NCBI GenBank assembly: GCA_937876495.1
Contig: CALEGL010000144.1
Coordinates: 1 to 7,910 of the forward strand
Reading direction: 5' to 3'
Source of the DNA: an uncultured Bifidobacterium sp.
GTDB lineage: Bacteria; Actinomycetota; Actinomycetes; Actinomycetales; Bifidobacteriaceae
DNA length: 7,910 nt
The number at the start of each line of letters is the position of its first letter. The first letter of the stretch is position 1. The position numbers and the translations under genes were made by a program. This document shows, piece after piece, positions 6,087 to 7,910 of the stretch. The notes below the pieces were generated by a model that ran no database searches, was not told the DNA's origin, and saw nothing but the letters and a program-made list of their open reading frames with translations.

Positions 6087-7775
6087 GTGACGACGAGGAC
6101 GAGGATGGCGCCGGACCGGCGTGAGGCGGCGACGACGGACGCGGCGACCGCGTCGGAGAAGGCGCAGAAGACGCGGGAGGCCACGACGTCGCGTAAGGCC
6201 ATGACGAAGGCGATGGCAACGACGACATCCACGGCGACGGACGCGACGGCACGGCCGTCCGGCGCGGACATCCCCCTGGTCTCCGGCGACGGCACCCTGG
6301 TGGGCGATTTGTCGGCGGTTCCGGGGGACCGCAAGATCGTCATCCAGGGCGCCCGCGAGCACAACCTCAAGAACGTCGACCTCGCCATCCCGCGCAACAG
6401 GATGGTCGTGTTCACCGGCCTGTCCGGCTCCGGGAAGTCCTCCCTGGCCTTCGACACCCTGTTCGCCGAGGGGCAGCGCCGCTACGTCGAATCCCTCAGC
6501 GCCTACGCCCGTCAGTTCCTCGGGCAGATGGACAAGCCGGACGTGGACCTCATCGAGGGGCTGAGCCCGGCGGTGTCCATCGACCAGAAGACGACGAACC
6601 GCAACCCGCGCTCGACGGTGGGCACGATCACCGAGATCTACGACTATCTGCGCCTGCTCTTCGCGCGCACCGGAGTGCCGCACTGCCCGGTCTGCGGCTC
6701 CCTCATCGCCGCCCAGAGCGCCGACCAGATGGTCGACGAGCTGCTGAGGCTGCCGGAACGCACGCGCTTCCAGATCCTCGCCCCGGTCGTGCGCGGCCGC
6801 AAGGGGGAGTTCACCGACCTGCTCGAGCAGCTGCGCGGCGACGGCTACGCCCGCGCGCTCATCGACGGCGAGATGCGCCAGCTGTCGGAGGACATCACCC
6901 TGGCCAAGCAGCGCAAGCACGTCATCGAGGTGGTCGTCGACCGTCTGGTGATCCGCGACGGCATCCGCCAGCGTCTGACCGATTCCGTGGAGACCGCCCT
7001 GAGGCTGTCCGGCGGGACGATGGTCGCCGACCTCGTCGACCTGGCCGAGGACGACCCGGACCGCCGACGCCCCTTCTCCGAGCACCGCGCCTGCCCGAAC
7101 GGCCATCCGCTGGAGCTCGACGAGATCGAGCCGAGAACCTTCTCCTTCAACGCCCCCTACGGCTCCTGCCCGGACTGCACCGGCATCGGCTACAAGCTGG
7201 AGATCGATCCCGAGCTCGTCATCCCCGACCCCTCGAAAAGCCTCGACGACGGCGCCATCGAACCCTGGGGCCTGACGAAGGGGACGGGGGAGTACTACCG
7301 CCACCTGCTCGAGGGGCTGGCCGACGAGATGGGCTTCAGCATGGACACCCCGTGGGAAAGGCTCCCCGCCAAGGCGCGCAAGGCCATCATGTACGGCCAC
7401 GACTTCTCCGTGAAGGTCTCCTACCGCAACCGCTGGGGGCGTCTGCGCGAGTATTCCACCGGATTCGAGGGCGTGGTGCGCGCCCTCATGCGCCGGCACG
7501 ACGAGACCGACTCCGAGCAGATGCGCCAGTACTACGAGTCCTACATGCGCGAGATCCCGTGCCCGACCTGCCAGGGGAGGCGACTGCGCCCCGAGGTGCT
7601 CGCCGTCACCGTGGCGGACCGCTCCATCGCCGACGTGTGCGAGATGCCCATCGACCGCAGCCTCGACTGGGTGAAGGGCCTGAGGCTGGAAGGCGCCGCG
7701 GCGACGATCGCCGGCGAGGTGCTCAAGGAGATTCGCACGCGTGGCGACATCCCCGAGGGCCTCCCGCTCGGCTAA
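6087..7775 (+). CDS. uvrA: Excinuclease ABC subunit A, broken after about 552 codons
   Basis: UvrA is the damage-recognition ATPase of nucleotide excision repair, acting as a dimer with UvrB. This frame gives 562 residues where the family normally has about 940-1000. An Ala/Thr-rich extension fills 1-80. The UvrA core starts at [16 protein letters not shown] (83-98), with Walker [10 protein letters not shown] at 111-119. Zinc-binding residues follow: CPVC 200-203, C336 and H340, CPDC 361-364, CPTC 492-495. The C-x3-H pair replaces the E. coli C-x2-C and is usual in actinobacteria, from memory. The match ends at EVLKEIRTR (544-552). The family would continue LGFLLDVGLDYL to the first LSGGEAQR; here [10 protein letters not shown] and TAA follow. 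The first signature and Walker B and all of the second cassette are absent, so the product should be inactive. The missing part could lie beyond the window if an insertion split the gene. Confidence 0.93.
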   Translation: MTTRTRMAPDRREAATTDAATASEKAQKTREATTSRKAMTKAMATTTSTATDATARPSGADIPLVSGDGTLVGDLSAVPGDRKIVIQGAREHNLKNVDLAIPRNRMVVFTGLSGSGKSSLAFDTLFAEGQRRYVESLSAYARQFLGQMDKPDVDLIEGLSPAVSIDQKTTNRNPRSTVGTITEIYDYLRLLFARTGVPHCPVCGSLIAAQSADQMVDELLRLPERTRFQILAPVVRGRKGEFTDLLEQLRGDGYARALIDGEMRQLSEDITLAKQRKHVIEVVVDRLVIRDGIRQRLTDSVETALRLSGGTMVADLVDLAEDDPDRRRPFSEHRACPNGHPLELDEIEPRTFSFNAPYGSCPDCTGIGYKLEIDPELVIPDPSKSLDDGAIEPWGLTKGTGEYYRHLLEGLADEMGFSMDTPWERLPAKARKAIMYGHDFSVKVSYRNRWGRLREYSTGFEGVVRALMRRHDETDSEQMRQYYESYMREIPCPTCQGRRLRPEVLAVTVADRSIADVCEMPIDRSLDWVKGLRLEGAAATIAGEVLKEIRTRGDIPEGLPLG

Positions 7776-7910
7776 CCCACGCTGTCCCGCGCGTCGCAGA
7801 CGGCGTCCGGCCGCGCGGCCTCGCGCCTCCGCCCCCGCACGCCGCCTCTCCCCGGGCCATCCCCCTCTTCCTCTCACTCGGATACGCCCACTCAACTTGC
7901 CTCGGCATCC
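7743..7910. other. Foreign or misjoined sequence following the uvrA break
   Basis: From about 7743 no plus-strand frame encodes the expected UvrA continuation. Stretches of the last 90 nt (7821-7910) are strongly skewed: 49 C, 15 G, 17 T, 9 A. A perfect palindrome GGCCGCGCGGCC occurs at 7809-7820, and CCGAG/CTCGG at 7753-7771 could pair. A short minus-strand frame from 7908 to 7723 has GC-rich third positions but resembles no family I know, and its end overlaps uvrA. No inverted repeat, transposase fragment or integrase core was recognised. Confidence 0.6.

Noticed and set aside
4312..6090. 592-codon plus-strand open frame opposite ABC-F
   Set aside because: It is the antisense shadow of a well-supported gene in high-GC DNA; its translation is Val/Gly/Arg-rich and resembles no family.
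7743..7775. Intein in UvrA
   Set aside because: The first residue after the break is Gly rather than Cys or Ser, no intein block A motif is visible, and a stop codon occurs within 11 codons.
7809..7820. GGCCGCGCGGCC palindrome as a functional site
   Set aside because: Short GC palindromes are frequent by chance at this composition; CGCGGCCGCG at 5861-5870 is a similar case.
5991..7895. 634-codon minus-strand open frame across uvrA
   Set aside because: Antisense shadow of uvrA; it runs through the break only because stop codons are rare at this GC.
7741..7910. Group II intron 5' end (GTGGCGAC resembles GTGCGAC)
   Set aside because: The match needs a one-base insertion and no intron domains can be recognised in 170 nt.
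7743..7910. Named insertion sequence end
   Set aside because: No terminal repeat or transposase motif that I can recognise; only one boundary is in the window.

Overview
The window is high-GC actinobacterial chromosome, most likely Bifidobacterium or a close relative. This rests on the housekeeping protein sequences, the strong G/C preference at third codon positions, the TCGAAC-N4-GTTCGA type SOS box, and the order pyrE / LysR regulator / HAD / NAD(P)HX repair / ABC-F / uvrA. The genus is inferred from remembered family resemblance, not from a search.

Layout. The window opens inside pyrE (+), the last two thirds of orotate phosphoribosyltransferase. It faces a LysR-family regulator (-) across a 27-nt gap that holds a small hairpin. 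Next on the minus strand come a HAD-superfamily hydrolase, a fused NAD(P)H-hydrate epimerase/dehydratase (NnrE-NnrD), and an ABC-F ATPase. All four complete genes read leftwards. ABC-F and the hydrate-repair gene are 29 nt apart, or overlap by 4 nt if an upstream ATG is used, so they look like one operon. The HAD gene follows after 110 nt and may be read through. The LysR gene lies 169 nt beyond the HAD stop and appears to have its own extended -10 promoter, placed so that the mRNA would be leaderless. A 281-nt divergent region separates ABC-F from uvrA (+). It carries a perfect palindromic LexA box overlapping the probable uvrA -35 element, and a TATGAT -10 candidate for ABC-F on the other strand.

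The main anomaly is at the right end. uvrA is normal for about 552 codons: Walker A, zinc-binding cysteines, DNA-binding region. It then leaves the UvrA family abruptly at about 7743, just before the first ABC signature, and stops at 7775. The next 135 nt match no expected UvrA sequence in any plus-strand frame and become very C-rich. This is either a genuine insertion or rearrangement in uvrA, or a chimeric join; the window cannot distinguish them.

I found no tRNA, rRNA, CRISPR array, complete mobile element or clearly novel multi-gene system. Most of the window is ordinary housekeeping sequence: pyrimidine synthesis, cofactor repair, ribosome-associated ABC-F and SOS-controlled excision repair. 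The points worth a second look are the uvrA break, the leaderless regulator, the long ABC-F leader, and residue changes in the HAD and NnrD proteins.
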